From Trujillonella humicola (GTDB lineage: Bacteria; Actinomycetota; Actinomycetes; Mycobacteriales; Geodermatophilaceae), in assembly GCF_046233715.1 (NCBI RefSeq), contig NZ_JBJNRJ010000011.1, positions 1-64,000 of the forward strand: DNA of 64,000 nt. Reading direction: 5' to 3'. The notes beneath the pieces were generated by a model that had not been told where the DNA came from, searched no databases, and was given only the letters and a program-made list of their open reading frames with translations. The first letter of the stretch is position 1. The number at the start of each line of letters is the position of its first letter. Shown here piece after piece: positions 33,492 through 41,965 of the stretch. The translations under genes and the position numbers were made by a program.

Positions 33492-34892
33492 ATGACCGAA
33501 AACGACGTGGAACGGCGGCGGCGGCGACGGGAGGCGGCGGCGCGCTGCCGACGGGGCCGTCGACCACCGGCCCCGGCCCGGCTCGGTGCGGTGCAGAACC
33601 CGCTCGTCCCGCTGCTGCGCGAGGCCGAGATCGGGGCCCTGGTGGAGCAGTTCGCGCCGGAGGTGGCCGTGGTGCCCACGGAGTGGCGCGGCTTCCGGCA
33701 CGCCGAGGTCGTGGCCGCGATCGGCGGACCGCGCACCCGGGTGCTCGTCTGCGACTCCGGAAGCGCACCCGGCGGCGCCCTGGCGCTGCCGCACGGGGAC
33801 CCCACGACGCTGCCGCCGCCGCCGGAGGGCGGCGGCGTGCGGTGGGTGTTCACCACCTCGGGCAGCACGGCCCGACCCAAGGGCGTCGGGCACACCGATG
33901 CATCCGTCGCCGCCGGGTCCAACGCGACCGTCGAGCAGTTCGGCGTCGGCCCCGACGACCTCTTCCCGATGGCATACCCCTATGCGCACATCGGCGGCAT
34001 CACCTTCCCGGTGACGGCGCTGCGCACGGGGTGCCGCGTGGTCCTGCTCGACACCTTCGACCCGGCCGCCACCCCTCGGGCCATGGCGGAGGCGGGGGCG
34101 ACGATCCTCGGCAGCGCCACGCCGTTCTTCCAGGCCTACCTCGCCGCGCAGCGGCGAGCCGGCCCGGGGCGGCTGTTCGGCCGGCTCCGCATCTGCATGG
34201 GTGGCGGCGCGCCGGTCGCGCCCGAACTCGACGAGGTGGTCCGCCGTGAGCTGGGCGGGCACGGCGTGGCCAACGGGTACGGGCTGACCGAGTTCTCCAT
34301 CGCGGGGTTCCCGCCGCTCGACGACGCCGCGGCCAAGGCGGTCTCGGCGTGGCGTCCCGGCCCCGGGCTGGAGGTGCGCATCGTCGGCGCGGACGGAGTT
34401 CCCTGACCGGCCGGGACCGAGGGCGAGGTGCGGGTGCGCGGTCCCCAGCGGTTCGCCGGGTACCTGGAGGCCGACCTCGACGCGGCCGGCCTCGACGAGG
34501 AGGGGTTCGTCCGGACGGGGGACCTCGGCGTCCTCGACGACCGCGGACTGGTCACGATCACCGGCCGAATGAAGGAGATCGTCGTCCGCAACGGCGAGAA
34601 CATCTCGATGTCCGAGGTGGAGGCGGTGCTGGCCACCCACCCGGCGGTCGCCGATGTCGCCGTCGTCGGGCTGCCGGACGAGCGCCTCGGTGAGCGGTGC
34701 TGCGCCGTCGTCGTCCCCGCTCCCGGGACCGAGCCGCCGACGACGGCGGACCTCGGCGAGCACTGCCGGCGAGCTGGCCTGGCGCGGTACAAGGCGCCCG
34801 AGCAGATCGTGGTCCTGGCCGCCCTGCCGCGCAACGCCATGGGGAAGCTCCAGCGGGCCGAGATCCGCAGGGCCCTGGCGGCGCGGGAGTAA
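33492..34892 (+). pseudogene. Acyl-CoA synthetase (AMP-binding) with in-frame stop
   Basis: AMP-forming ligase motifs are present: P-loop TTSGSTARPKGVGHTD, GYGLTE, then after an in-frame TGA at 34404 RTGDLGVLDDRG, GRMKEIVVRNGENIS and catalytic Lys in PRNAMGKLQR. The reading frame is identical on both sides of the TGA, so a single base change or sequencing error accounts for it. The N-terminus is also abnormal: about 80 residues before ARLGAVQNPL are replaced by an Arg-rich stretch. It resembles the ligase at 62761 and sits divergently from the Rieske oxygenase. Confidence 0.82.
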
Positions 34893-34906
34893 CGCGGCAG
34901 CGGGGT

Positions 34907-34954
34907 CCGGCGGGTGGTGCGGCCGCGCCGGAACGCTGCCGCACCACCCGCCGG
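34907..34954. terminator. Bidirectional stem-loop terminator
   Basis: A perfect 17-bp inverted repeat (34907-34923 with 34938-34954) around a 14-base loop, between the convergent ends of the ligase remnant and the binding-protein gene. Confidence 0.75.
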
Positions 34955-34968
34955 GCGTGCTGGTGGGT

Positions 34969-36237
34969 CTACAGGTCGTAGATGCCCTCCGTGTCGAGCA
35001 CCTGGTAGTCCGACAGCGAGCCGTCGGTCGCACCCGTGGCCACGATGGTGATCGAGGAGCAGATGTTCGGCGAGATCGAGGGGACCGCCTCGCCGTTGCA
35101 CTGGAACGTCTCGCCGCCACCGACGGGGTAGGACTGCGCGGGCATCGTGTCCAGCGCCTCCTGGATCCCGGCCGGCGTCAGGTCGGGGGTCTCGTCCGCG
35201 TTGACGGCGCGGGCGAAGCTGAGCATGGCCTGGTAGCCGCTCACGGACCGGTTCAGGTCGGTGACGTCGCTGTAGGCGTCCATGACCGCCTGGTACAGCT
35301 CGTACTCCTCGTCGCCCTCCTCGAAGACCGCCTGCGCGATGACGTCGACGCCCTCGAAGCCACCGGGGATGGACGCCGCGGCGTCCTGGCTCACGCACCG
35401 GTCGAGCACGACGACCTGCGTGTCGAGGCCCAGGGTCTGGATGGCGCGCAGGGCGCTGGAGCAGAAGGTGACGTCCCCGATGATGTAGATCATGTCGGGG
35501 TCGGACTCGGCGGCCGCCTGGAACTGCGGCGTCATGTCCGCCGTGCCGGGGGCGATCCTGACCAGCTCGACCTCGCTCCCGGCGTTCCCGAAGAGCAGGG
35601 GCCCGAACCGGGCGGCCGGATCGGCTGCCGCGGGCACGTCGATGACGACCATCGTCGCGTTCTGGACGTCGTTGGCGCGGGCGTAGGCCGCCGGGCCACC
35701 GAAGGCCACCAGCGGGTTGAAGAAGACGTTCACGCCGGGGTCGGTCAGCGACGTCCCCGTGGAGATGTAGTTGGCCGCCACCGGGATGTCCGCGGCGGTG
35801 ACGATCTGCAGCCACGGGTCCACCTGCTGGGGACTGGCCGCAACGACCGCCGCGACCCCCTCCTGCACCATCTCGTTGCCGCACTGCTGGGCGCCGGCCG
35901 GGGTGCCGCCCTCCTCGCACACGATGAGCTCGATCGGCCGGCCGTGCAGTCCGCCGAGCCGCTCGTTGATGTACTCGGCGGCCGCCTCGGCGCCGCGGAT
36001 CTCGGGCGTGAAGTCGATGGCCTGGGTCTGGCCGGTGCTGATGTAGCCGATCGTCACGGGCTCGCCCTCGGCCGGGTCCTCCTCACCCAGCGCCTCCGAG
36101 GAGGCCCCGGTCTCCGCCGTCCCGCCTCCACCACCGCCGTCGTCGTCGTCCCCGCAGCCCGCTGCGACGAGGACGAGGGCGAGCAGGGTCGTGGGGATGA
36201 CGGCCCGGGAGCGGAGCCGACGGGTGGACGAAGACAT
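34969..36237 (-). CDS. Branched-chain amino acid-type ABC substrate-binding lipoprotein (paralog 2)
   Basis: A 422-residue Peripla_BP_6-type protein with signal peptide and lipobox AAGC, an Asp/Gly-rich linker and the domain opening EPVTIGYISTGQTQAIDF. It is a close paralog of the protein at 8412-9692 over its full length, sharing NERLGG, GRPIEL, TPAGAQ, SYPVGGGE(T)FQCNG and VLDTEGIY. Again no permease or ATPase gene is adjacent. Both paralogs have the same operator C core in the same orientation upstream. Confidence 0.92.
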   Translation of the reverse strand: MSSSTRRLRSRAVIPTTLLALVLVAAGCGDDDDGGGGGGTAETGASSEALGEEDPAEGEPVTIGYISTGQTQAIDFTPEIRGAEAAAEYINERLGGLHGRPIELIVCEEGGTPAGAQQCGNEMVQEGVAAVVAASPQQVDPWLQIVTAADIPVAANYISTGTSLTDPGVNVFFNPLVAFGGPAAYARANDVQNATMVVIDVPAAADPAARFGPLLFGNAGSEVELVRIAPGTADMTPQFQAAAESDPDMIYIIGDVTFCSSALRAIQTLGLDTQVVVLDRCVSQDAAASIPGGFEGVDVIAQAVFEEGDEEYELYQAVMDAYSDVTDLNRSVSGYQAMLSFARAVNADETPDLTPAGIQEALDTMPAQSYPVGGGETFQCNGEAVPSISPNICSSITIVATGATDGSLSDYQVLDTEGIYDL

Positions 36238-36311
36238 TGGCGGTCCTGCCTCTCTGATGGCGTGCCGGGGTGGCGTGTGTCACGCCCGACGGGAACGCGG
36301 GGACCATAGAT

Positions 36312-36326
36312 GAATCAGGTAGATGT
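36312..36326 (-). promoter_or_regulatory. Operator C element upstream of binding lipoprotein 2
   Basis: On the minus strand it reads ACATCTACCTGATTC, 75 bases before the start codon at 36237. It matches the element at 8293-8311, which precedes the paralogous gene in the same relative orientation. Confidence 0.6.
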
Positions 36327-36423
36327 TCGTACCTGTTGTAACCGAGCTGGTATCAAGTCGGCGGCGTCCGTCGAATGGCCGAGGGGACCGTTCCGGCGGA
36401 CGTCGGCCGGTCGGTGCCGTCGC

Positions 36424-36452
36424 TTGACGCCCTCCATCGGCCGACCTACGTT
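36424..36452 (+). promoter_or_regulatory. Promoter for thiolase gene
   Basis: A -35 box TTGACG (36424-36429) and -10 box TACGTT (36447-36452), spacer 17. Operator B3 begins within the -10 box and covers the expected transcription start. Confidence 0.6.
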
Positions 36453-36468
36453 TGACGAACACGTCAAA
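36451..36468. promoter_or_regulatory. Operator B3, TTTGACG-AACA-CGTCAAA
   Basis: A perfect 7-4-7 palindrome, the most symmetrical member of the operator B family, overlapping the -10 box and start site of the thiolase promoter. Confidence 0.8.
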
Positions 36469-36534
36469 ACCAGGTCGCGCGTGTGCGACCGAGATCGTCC
36501 GCCGCGTGCGGGGCGGGTCAGGAGATCGGCGAAG

Positions 36535-37719
36535 ATGACCGGAACGTCAGACGCCTACGTGCTGGCCGGGTGCCGCACGGCCATCGGCACCGCCTTCAAG
36601 GGCACGCTGAACCAGACCTCGGCCTTCGAGCTCGCCGAGACCGTCGTCGAGCAGGCCGTCGGCCGCTCCGGCATCCGCGCCGAGGACATCGACGACATCA
36701 TGCTCGGCGAGGTGATGCAGGGCGGCGGCGACCTCGCCCGGCACACCGCCGTCCGGCTCGGCCTCACCTCCGCGCCGGGCCTGGCGCTCCAGCGGCAGTG
36801 CGCCTCGGGGCTGTCGGCCGTGGCGGGAGCCGCCGGCAGCATCCGGGCCGGCATGGACCGCGTCGTCGTGGCCGGCGGGGTGGAGTCCTCGTCGACCCGG
36901 CCGGCGTCGGCCTACCGCAGGCCCGGCACCGACGAGTGGCAGCAGCCGTGGATGCCGCCGTCGCACCCGGCCACCGCCGAGGCGCCGGCCGACGACATGT
37001 CGATCACGGTCGGCTGGAACACCGCGAAGCTGGCCGGGATCAGCCGCGAGGACATGGACGCCTGGGCGCTGCGCTCCCACCAGCGCGCCCTGGCGGCCAT
37101 CGACGACGGCCGCTTCGCCCAGGAGATCGTCCCGATCAAGGCCTCGCGCCCCGACGGCGAGACCGTGCTGTTCGATACCGACGAGCACCCGCGCCGTGGC
37201 ACCACGGCCGAGCGCCTCGCCGGGCTCAAGGTGCTGCACCCGGAGATCGAGGGCTTCAGCATCACGGCCGGCAACTCCTCCGGCATCAACGACGGTGCCG
37301 CCGCGCTGGTCCTCGGGGACCACGACGCGGTCCTGCGCTCGGGGGTCGAGCCGCTGGGCGTCGTCCGGTCGTGGGCGTCGGTGGGTGTGGACCCCGTCCG
37401 CACCGGGCTGGCCCCGCAGCTGGCCATCCCCAAGGCGCTCGAGCGGGCCGGGCTGTCGCTCTCCGACGTCGACCTGTTCGAGATCAACGAGGCCTTCGCG
37501 TCGGTGCCGGTGGCCGCCGTCCGCGCGCTGGGCCTGGACGAGGACAAGGTCAACGTCAGCGGCAGCGGCTGCAGCCTCGGGCATCCCGTGGCCGCCACCG
37601 GGGCGCGCATGGTCGTCACGCTCCTGCACGAGCTCCGCCGCCGGGGTGGCGGGATCGCCGTCGCCGCGCTGTGTGCCGGTGGCGGCATGGGCTCGGCAAT
37701 GGTCCTCGAGGTCCGCTGA
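36535..37719 (+). CDS. Thiolase (acetyl-CoA acetyltransferase)
   Basis: A 394-residue thiolase with nucleophile in QRQCASGLSA, NEAFASV, catalytic His in CSLGHPVAATG and second Cys in LCAGGG. ATG 36535 follows CAGGAG; an upstream open stretch to 36310 is promoter DNA. Its transcription appears to be controlled by operator B. Followed by a small SnoaL-like gene. Confidence 0.92.
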   Translation: MTGTSDAYVLAGCRTAIGTAFKGTLNQTSAFELAETVVEQAVGRSGIRAEDIDDIMLGEVMQGGGDLARHTAVRLGLTSAPGLALQRQCASGLSAVAGAAGSIRAGMDRVVVAGGVESSSTRPASAYRRPGTDEWQQPWMPPSHPATAEAPADDMSITVGWNTAKLAGISREDMDAWALRSHQRALAAIDDGRFAQEIVPIKASRPDGETVLFDTDEHPRRGTTAERLAGLKVLHPEIEGFSITAGNSSGINDGAAALVLGDHDAVLRSGVEPLGVVRSWASVGVDPVRTGLAPQLAIPKALERAGLSLSDVDLFEINEAFASVPVAAVRALGLDEDKVNVSGSGCSLGHPVAATGARMVVTLLHELRRRGGGIAVAALCAGGGMGSAMVLEVR

Positions 37720-37775
37720 CCGCTGCCGCGCCCGCTGCCCGGCGGGCCGTCCCCTCCCTGGAAACGGAGCTCGGT

Positions 37776-38234
37776 ATGGACGACGCGGAGATGCGCACGC
37801 GGATCGGCGTGGCCGATCTGCTGGCGACCTACCAGTGGCGGGTCGACGCGGGCCGGATCGAAGAAGCGGCTGCGCTCTTCGCCGCGGACGGGGTCCTCTT
37901 CAACGGGGTGGAGGACGCCGTCGGACCCGAGGGGGTCCTCGAGTTCTTCGGCCGCTCGAAGGACGGGTTCCTCGCGGCGGACTTCCTGCCCGCGCGCCAC
38001 CACCTGAGTTCGATCCGGATCGAGCCGCGCGCGGACGGGACGGTCCGCGCCTCCTCCTGCTTCCAGTACATCGGGAGCCGGGGGCTCGACCACTGGGGGA
38101 CCTACCGGGACGAGGTCGTGGAGATCGACGGACGGTGGCTGTTCGCCCGCCGCCGCATCACCGTGGAGGGGTACGTCGCCGGCTCGCCGGTGCCCGGCAT
38201 GCAGGGGCGCGGGGCGGTGCAGACTCCGGAGTGA
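37776..38234 (+). CDS. SnoaL-like (NTF2-fold) protein
   Basis: A 152-residue protein of the cone-shaped NTF2 superfamily: helical start IGVADLLATYQWRVDAGRIEEAAALF, then DGVLFN, ARHHLSS and GTYRDEVVEIDGRWLFARRRITVEG. Such proteins act as small isomerases, dehydratases or cyclases, or bind small ligands. The paired His in RHH sits where catalytic or ligand contacts often occur. It lies 56 bases after the thiolase and likely shares its mRNA. Confidence 0.78.
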   Translation: MDDAEMRTRIGVADLLATYQWRVDAGRIEEAAALFAADGVLFNGVEDAVGPEGVLEFFGRSKDGFLAADFLPARHHLSSIRIEPRADGTVRASSCFQYIGSRGLDHWGTYRDEVVEIDGRWLFARRRITVEGYVAGSPVPGMQGRGAVQTPE

Positions 38235-38240
38235 GCGGAC

Positions 38241-38272
38241 CCGGGGGGCCGGCCGGCCGGCCGACCCCCCGG
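38241..38272. terminator. Bidirectional GC stem-loop
   Basis: CCGGGGGG (38241-38248) pairs with CCCCCCGG (38265-38272) around a GGCC-rich, self-complementary loop, in the 48-bp gap between the convergent SnoaL-like and hydratase genes. Confidence 0.65.
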
Positions 38273-38282
38273 CGTCCTCACC

Positions 38283-39191
38283 TCAGGGGCGGTCCTTGAC
38301 CGCCGGCCGGATCGCCGGGGCGTCGCGCCAGTCGTCCAGCCCGTACTCGGCGGTGCCGACGTAGACCTGGCCGCCGGAGACCTCGCTCCAGTGCGCGTGG
38401 TTGAGCTGGTGCAGCGTGAAGGCGGCATTGAGGGCCGCCGGGAACCCCATCGCGTCCTGCGCCTGGTTCACCGACTCCTTTACCAGCAGCGCGGCCATCG
38501 AGGGGATCCGCGCGATCCGGCGCGCGAACTCCAGCGTCCGGTCCGAGAGCTCGGCGGGCGGGAAGACCTTGCTCACCATGCCGAGGGCGTAGGCGTCGTC
38601 GGCCGACAGGGAGTCGCCGGTCCAGAGCAGCTCCTTGGCCTTGCGCGGCCCGAACTCCCACGGGTGGCCGAAGTACTCCACCCCGCACATCCCCAGCCGG
38701 GTCCCGACGACATCGGCGAAGACGGTCCCCTCCGCGGCGACGACGAGGTCGCAGCACCAGGCCAGCATCAGGCCGGCGGAGAGTACGTTACCGTGCACCT
38801 CGGCGATCGTGGGCTTGCGGAGGTCCCGCCAGCGCCGGGTGTTCTCGTAGTAGAAATGCCACTCCTGCCGGGTGCGGCCCTCCGCACCCTCGTGCGCGGC
38901 GCCGCAGCACCGGTAGGTCGGGTGCTGGTCCGGGCCGGGCTCGCGCTCGGCGAGGCTCTCCGGGGTTCCCATGTCGTGGCCGGCGGAGAACGACGGGCCG
39001 GCACCCCGCAGGACGACCACGCGGACCGTGTCGTCGGCCTCGGCCCGCTCGAAGGCCTCACCGAGCTCCACCAGCAGGCCCCGGTTCTGGGCGTTGCGGG
39101 CCTTCGGGCGGTCCAGCGTGATGCGCGCGATGCGCCCCTCGTCCAGCGACTCGTAGCGGATGAAGCGGTACTGGGCGTCCGGCGGCGGCAT
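38283..39191 (-). CDS. Enoyl-CoA hydratase/isomerase family protein
   Basis: A 302-residue crotonase-fold protein, longer than usual through an insert near residues 80-115. Oxyanion motifs SFSAGHDMG and VLSAGLMLAWCCDLVVAA are present; the region RLGMCGVEYFGHPWEFG replaces the common LGxxPGxGG loop, as in a steroid/terpenoid-associated branch of hydratases. Divergent from the isochorismatase-like gene; operator B4 lies in the 79-bp gap. Confidence 0.85.
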   Translation of the reverse strand: MPPPDAQYRFIRYESLDEGRIARITLDRPKARNAQNRGLLVELGEAFERAEADDTVRVVVLRGAGPSFSAGHDMGTPESLAEREPGPDQHPTYRCCGAAHEGAEGRTRQEWHFYYENTRRWRDLRKPTIAEVHGNVLSAGLMLAWCCDLVVAAEGTVFADVVGTRLGMCGVEYFGHPWEFGPRKAKELLWTGDSLSADDAYALGMVSKVFPPAELSDRTLEFARRIARIPSMAALLVKESVNQAQDAMGFPAALNAAFTLHQLNHAHWSEVSGGQVYVGTAEYGLDDWRDAPAIRPAVKDRP

Positions 39192-39258
39192 GGGTCTCCT
39201 CGGGAGGTGGGCCCGGTCGGAGCCGCTCGGGCCATGGTCAGCCCCGACCTCCCCGGGC

Positions 39259-39264
39259 TAAGAT
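39259..39264 (+). promoter_or_regulatory. -10 box of a leaderless promoter
   Basis: TAAGAT ends seven bases before the ATG at 39271, so the predicted transcription start is the A of that ATG. The -35 region is weak. Confidence 0.5.
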
Positions 39265-39280
39265 TTGACGATGGTGTCAA
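39265..39280. promoter_or_regulatory. Operator B4, TTGACG-ATGG-TGTCAA, over the start codon
   Basis: A near-perfect palindrome of the operator B family lying across the predicted transcription and translation start of the isochorismatase-like gene. Confidence 0.7.
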
Positions 39281-39915
39281 GTATCGCTCCCGGCGGCAAG
39301 GCCGCCTCCGTCCCCGACCCCGCCACCACCGCCGTCGTGGTGGTCGAGTGCCAGCGCGGCGTGATCGGCGACGTGTCCATGCTGCCGGCGCTCGCGCGGG
39401 ACGCCGCCGACGTTGTCCCCGTCATCGCCCGGCTGCTGGACGCCGCCCGGGCGGCCGGGGTGACCGTCGCGCACGCGACCTTCGAGGGCTCCCTCGGTGC
39501 CCGCTCCCGGGGCACCGCCCCGCTGTGGCGCGCGACGAAGGCCAGCGACGAGTGGACCGCCGGCCACCCGGGCACCGAGGTCGTTCCCGAACTGCTGGAA
39601 GAGGGCGACCTCGTGCTGCCCCGCCACCACGGGCTGTCGCCGACCTGGAGGACCGAGCTGCTGCCGGTGCTGCGCAACCGCGGCATCCGCACCCTCGTGC
39701 TGACCGGCGTCTCGTTGAACGTGGCGCTGCTGCTCACCGCCGCGGAGGCCGAGGCGGAGGGCTTCACCGTCGTCGTCCCGCGCGACGCGGTCGCCGGCAC
39801 CCCACGGGAGTACGGCGAGCAGGTCCTGCAGAACACCATCTCCATGCTGGCCCGCATCACCACCGCCGACGCCCTCGTCGCCGGGTGGCAGAGCCCGGTC
39901 GAGGTCGCCCGGTGA
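39271..39915 (+). CDS. Isochorismatase-like protein without catalytic Cys
   Basis: A 214-residue isochorismatase/cysteine-hydrolase fold protein (TTAVVVVECQRGVIGD start; LVLTGVSLNVALLLTA core; DAVAGTPREYGE). Where cysteine hydrolases have Asp in D-x-Q and a nucleophilic Cys after the T-G-x-x-x-N segment, this one has Glu and Ala, so amide hydrolysis by the usual route is unlikely. The cis-peptide region is kept. ATG 39271 fits a leaderless mRNA; GTG 39274 is possible. It opens an operon with SDR and VOC genes via a GTGA overlap. Confidence 0.82.
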   Translation: MVSSIAPGGKAASVPDPATTAVVVVECQRGVIGDVSMLPALARDAADVVPVIARLLDAARAAGVTVAHATFEGSLGARSRGTAPLWRATKASDEWTAGHPGTEVVPELLEEGDLVLPRHHGLSPTWRTELLPVLRNRGIRTLVLTGVSLNVALLLTAAEAEAEGFTVVVPRDAVAGTPREYGEQVLQNTISMLARITTADALVAGWQSPVEVAR

Positions 39916-40757
39916 GCGGCGGAGAGCTGACCGGGCGGACGGCGTTCGTCACCGGCGCGAGCCGGGGGATCGGGGCGGCCATCGCCGGCCGGCTCGCTGC
40001 CGCCGGTGCGAACGTCGCGGTGTTCGCGGTGGCCGAGGGCAGCTCCGGGCGCCTCCCGGGGACCGTGCACTCCGTGGCCGGGGGGATCGCCGCCGCCGGC
40101 GGGCGGGCGCTGGCCCTGGAGGGCGACCTGCGCAGCGACGCCGACGTCGAGGCGGCCATCGCGCGCACCGTCGAGGAGTTCGGCGGGCTGGACATCGTCG
40201 TCAACAACGCGGCGGCCTTCGACACCACGCCGACCAGCGCCATCAGCATGAAGCGCTACGACCTCCTGCACGCCGTCAACGCGCGCGGCACGTTCCTGGT
40301 GAGCCGGACGGCGCTGCCGCACCTGGAGAAGTCGGCCGCGGCCCACGTGGTGTCGATCTCGCCGCCGCTGACGCTGGACCCGCGCTGGCTCGGCCCCCAC
40401 CTGGCCTACACGGCGTCGAAGTACGCGGTCAGCCTCACGACGCTCGGCCTGGCCGCCGAGCTGGCCGACCGGGGGATCGCCGCGAACTCGGTGTGGCCGA
40501 GCACGGCGATCGCCACCGAGGGCATCCGCGTGATCCTCGGCGAGGAGACCGCGGCCCGCCGGGCCCGCCGCCCCGAGGTGGTCGCCGACGCCGTGCTCGC
40601 GATCGTGCGCCGCGATCCCCGGACGTGCACTGGCCGGCTGCTCACCGACGTCGAGGTCCTGCGCGAGGAGGGGGTCACCGACCTCTCCGGCTACCTCATG
40701 GGCGACGACGAGGCGGAGCTCGAGGCCAGCTTCTTCCTGCCGGAGGCGACCGCGTGA
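39912..40757 (+). CDS. SDR, HSDL2-like
   Basis: A 281-residue SDR with TGASRGIGAAIA, VVNNAAAF, and SPPLTLDPRWLGPHLAYTASKYAVS carrying Y-x3-K. The segment after the Ser and the NSVWPSTAIATEG loop are typical of the HSDL2-like group, thought to act on fatty acyl substrates. Start GTG 39912 overlaps the preceding stop. Confidence 0.88.
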   Translation: MSGGELTGRTAFVTGASRGIGAAIAGRLAAAGANVAVFAVAEGSSGRLPGTVHSVAGGIAAAGGRALALEGDLRSDADVEAAIARTVEEFGGLDIVVNNAAAFDTTPTSAISMKRYDLLHAVNARGTFLVSRTALPHLEKSAAAHVVSISPPLTLDPRWLGPHLAYTASKYAVSLTTLGLAAELADRGIAANSVWPSTAIATEGIRVILGEETAARRARRPEVVADAVLAIVRRDPRTCTGRLLTDVEVLREEGVTDLSGYLMGDDEAELEASFFLPEATA

Positions 40758-41725
40758 CCACCGACGCCCGCACCGTTGCGCAGTCTGCCGCGGGCGCCGC
40801 CCACCACGCGCACTCGGTCATGCACTGCAACCTGAACTCCGCCGACGACCAGCGGTCCGTGGCCTTCTACATGGCCGCGCTCGACGTCGAGCCGCGGATG
40901 CGGTCGGTCAGCACCGACGGTGACTCCACCTTCATGGGCCTGTTCGCTGGCACCGCGAGCATCACCACCTTCCTGTACGACCGCCGTGGCCCCCGGGCCG
41001 CGCCGGCGCTCGAGCTGGTCGGTTGGTCGCGCCCGGCGACCGAACCGGCCGGCCCCGACGCCGTTCCGCCCGTCTACACCGGCGTCGGGTACCGGACCAC
41101 GGACCTGCGCGTCGTGCGGTCCCGGCTGGTCGCGCTCGGCGCCGAGGTCGAGACGGTGGACGGGGGTGTCCGGGCACGCGGCCGCACCTGGCCGGCGCTG
41201 CGCACCACGGACCCCGACGGCGTGCCGGTCGAGGTGCTCGAGGTGCCCGCGGCGGAAGGGGACCCGGTCGCCGGTGCGTTCGCCTTCGTCCGCCTGCGCA
41301 GCAGCGACCTCGACCGGACCGCGGCCTGGTTCGGCGCGATCGGCTGGGAGGCTCGCGGGGACCGTGGGCCGGCCGGGGGAGAGCACCTTTCCCTTGTCCT
41401 CCCGGAGGACCCGACGTTCTCCCTGGAGTTCAGCCTCGCGCCGGCCGCGCCGGCCGGGGCAGTGCCGCGGCGGGCCAACACCCAGGGGCTCTACCGCATG
41501 GCGCTCGCGGTCGAGGACGTCGCCGCCGCCCGCGCCTCCCTGGTGGCCTCCGGGGTCGCGGGAGAGGTGCCGGAGCCGGAGTTCGTGCCGATGCCCGACA
41601 CGCCCACCGGCGGCTTCACGGTGTTGTTCCTCAAGGGGCCCGACGCCACGGTCGTCGAGCTGGTCGACCGTCCGCGGTCGACGGTCCGCCGCCCGCTGCA
41701 GCCTCAGTGGGACAGCCCGGCCTGA
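40754..41725 (+). CDS. VOC-superfamily protein with two glyoxalase-type modules
   Basis: A 323-residue protein with repeated vicinal-oxygen-chelate units, roughly residues 20-165 (HSVMHCNLNSADDQRSVAFYMAALD) and 175-310 (GAFAFVRLRSSDLDRTAAWFGAIGW). Candidate metal ligands occur (HCN, E in VEVLEVP, E in TVVELVD), but a full metal site cannot be confirmed. VOC enzymes include dioxygenases, epimerases (methylmalonyl-CoA type) and isomerases. Last gene of this operon. Confidence 0.83.
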   Translation: MTTDARTVAQSAAGAAHHAHSVMHCNLNSADDQRSVAFYMAALDVEPRMRSVSTDGDSTFMGLFAGTASITTFLYDRRGPRAAPALELVGWSRPATEPAGPDAVPPVYTGVGYRTTDLRVVRSRLVALGAEVETVDGGVRARGRTWPALRTTDPDGVPVEVLEVPAAEGDPVAGAFAFVRLRSSDLDRTAAWFGAIGWEARGDRGPAGGEHLSLVLPEDPTFSLEFSLAPAAPAGAVPRRANTQGLYRMALAVEDVAAARASLVASGVAGEVPEPEFVPMPDTPTGGFTVLFLKGPDATVVELVDRPRSTVRRPLQPQWDSPA

Positions 41726-41811
41726 CGGATGCATCAAGTCCGCCGGACGACCGCCGCTGAGCGTGTCCGTGCCTGGCCGGAGGCGTCTGGCGCCGGACCG
41801 AGGACGCTGAC

Positions 41812-41827
41812 TTGACGCTTTCGTTGA
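41812..41827. promoter_or_regulatory. Operator B5 (degenerate), TTGACG-CTTT-CGTTGA
   Basis: It has a perfect left arm and two mismatches in the right arm. It overlaps the -35 box of the OB-fold operon promoter, and a second small inverted repeat CGTTG-A-CAACG overlaps it at 41822-41832. Confidence 0.5.
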
Positions 41828-41853
41828 CAACGTCGACGGCGGCGCCATAGCGT
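41824..41853 (+). promoter_or_regulatory. Promoter for OB-fold/thiolase operon
   Basis: A consensus -35 TTGACA (41824-41829) and -10 TAGCGT (41848-41853), spacer 18. The predicted leader is about 105 nt, with ribosome site AGGGAGGA before GTG 41966. Confidence 0.6.
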
Positions 41854-41965
41854 GACGGACGACCCCTCGGGGCCGGTGAGCACGGCTCGCCGGCCCCGGC
41901 ACGGGGAACGGCCCGGCCGGCGCGTCCGGCGGCCGCCGCGGCACATCGCCAGGGAGGAACCACTC

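Noticed and set aside
34404..34406. In-frame TGA as selenocysteine codon
   Set aside because: No selenoprotein family match, no convincing downstream stem-loop, and AMP ligases are not selenoproteins.
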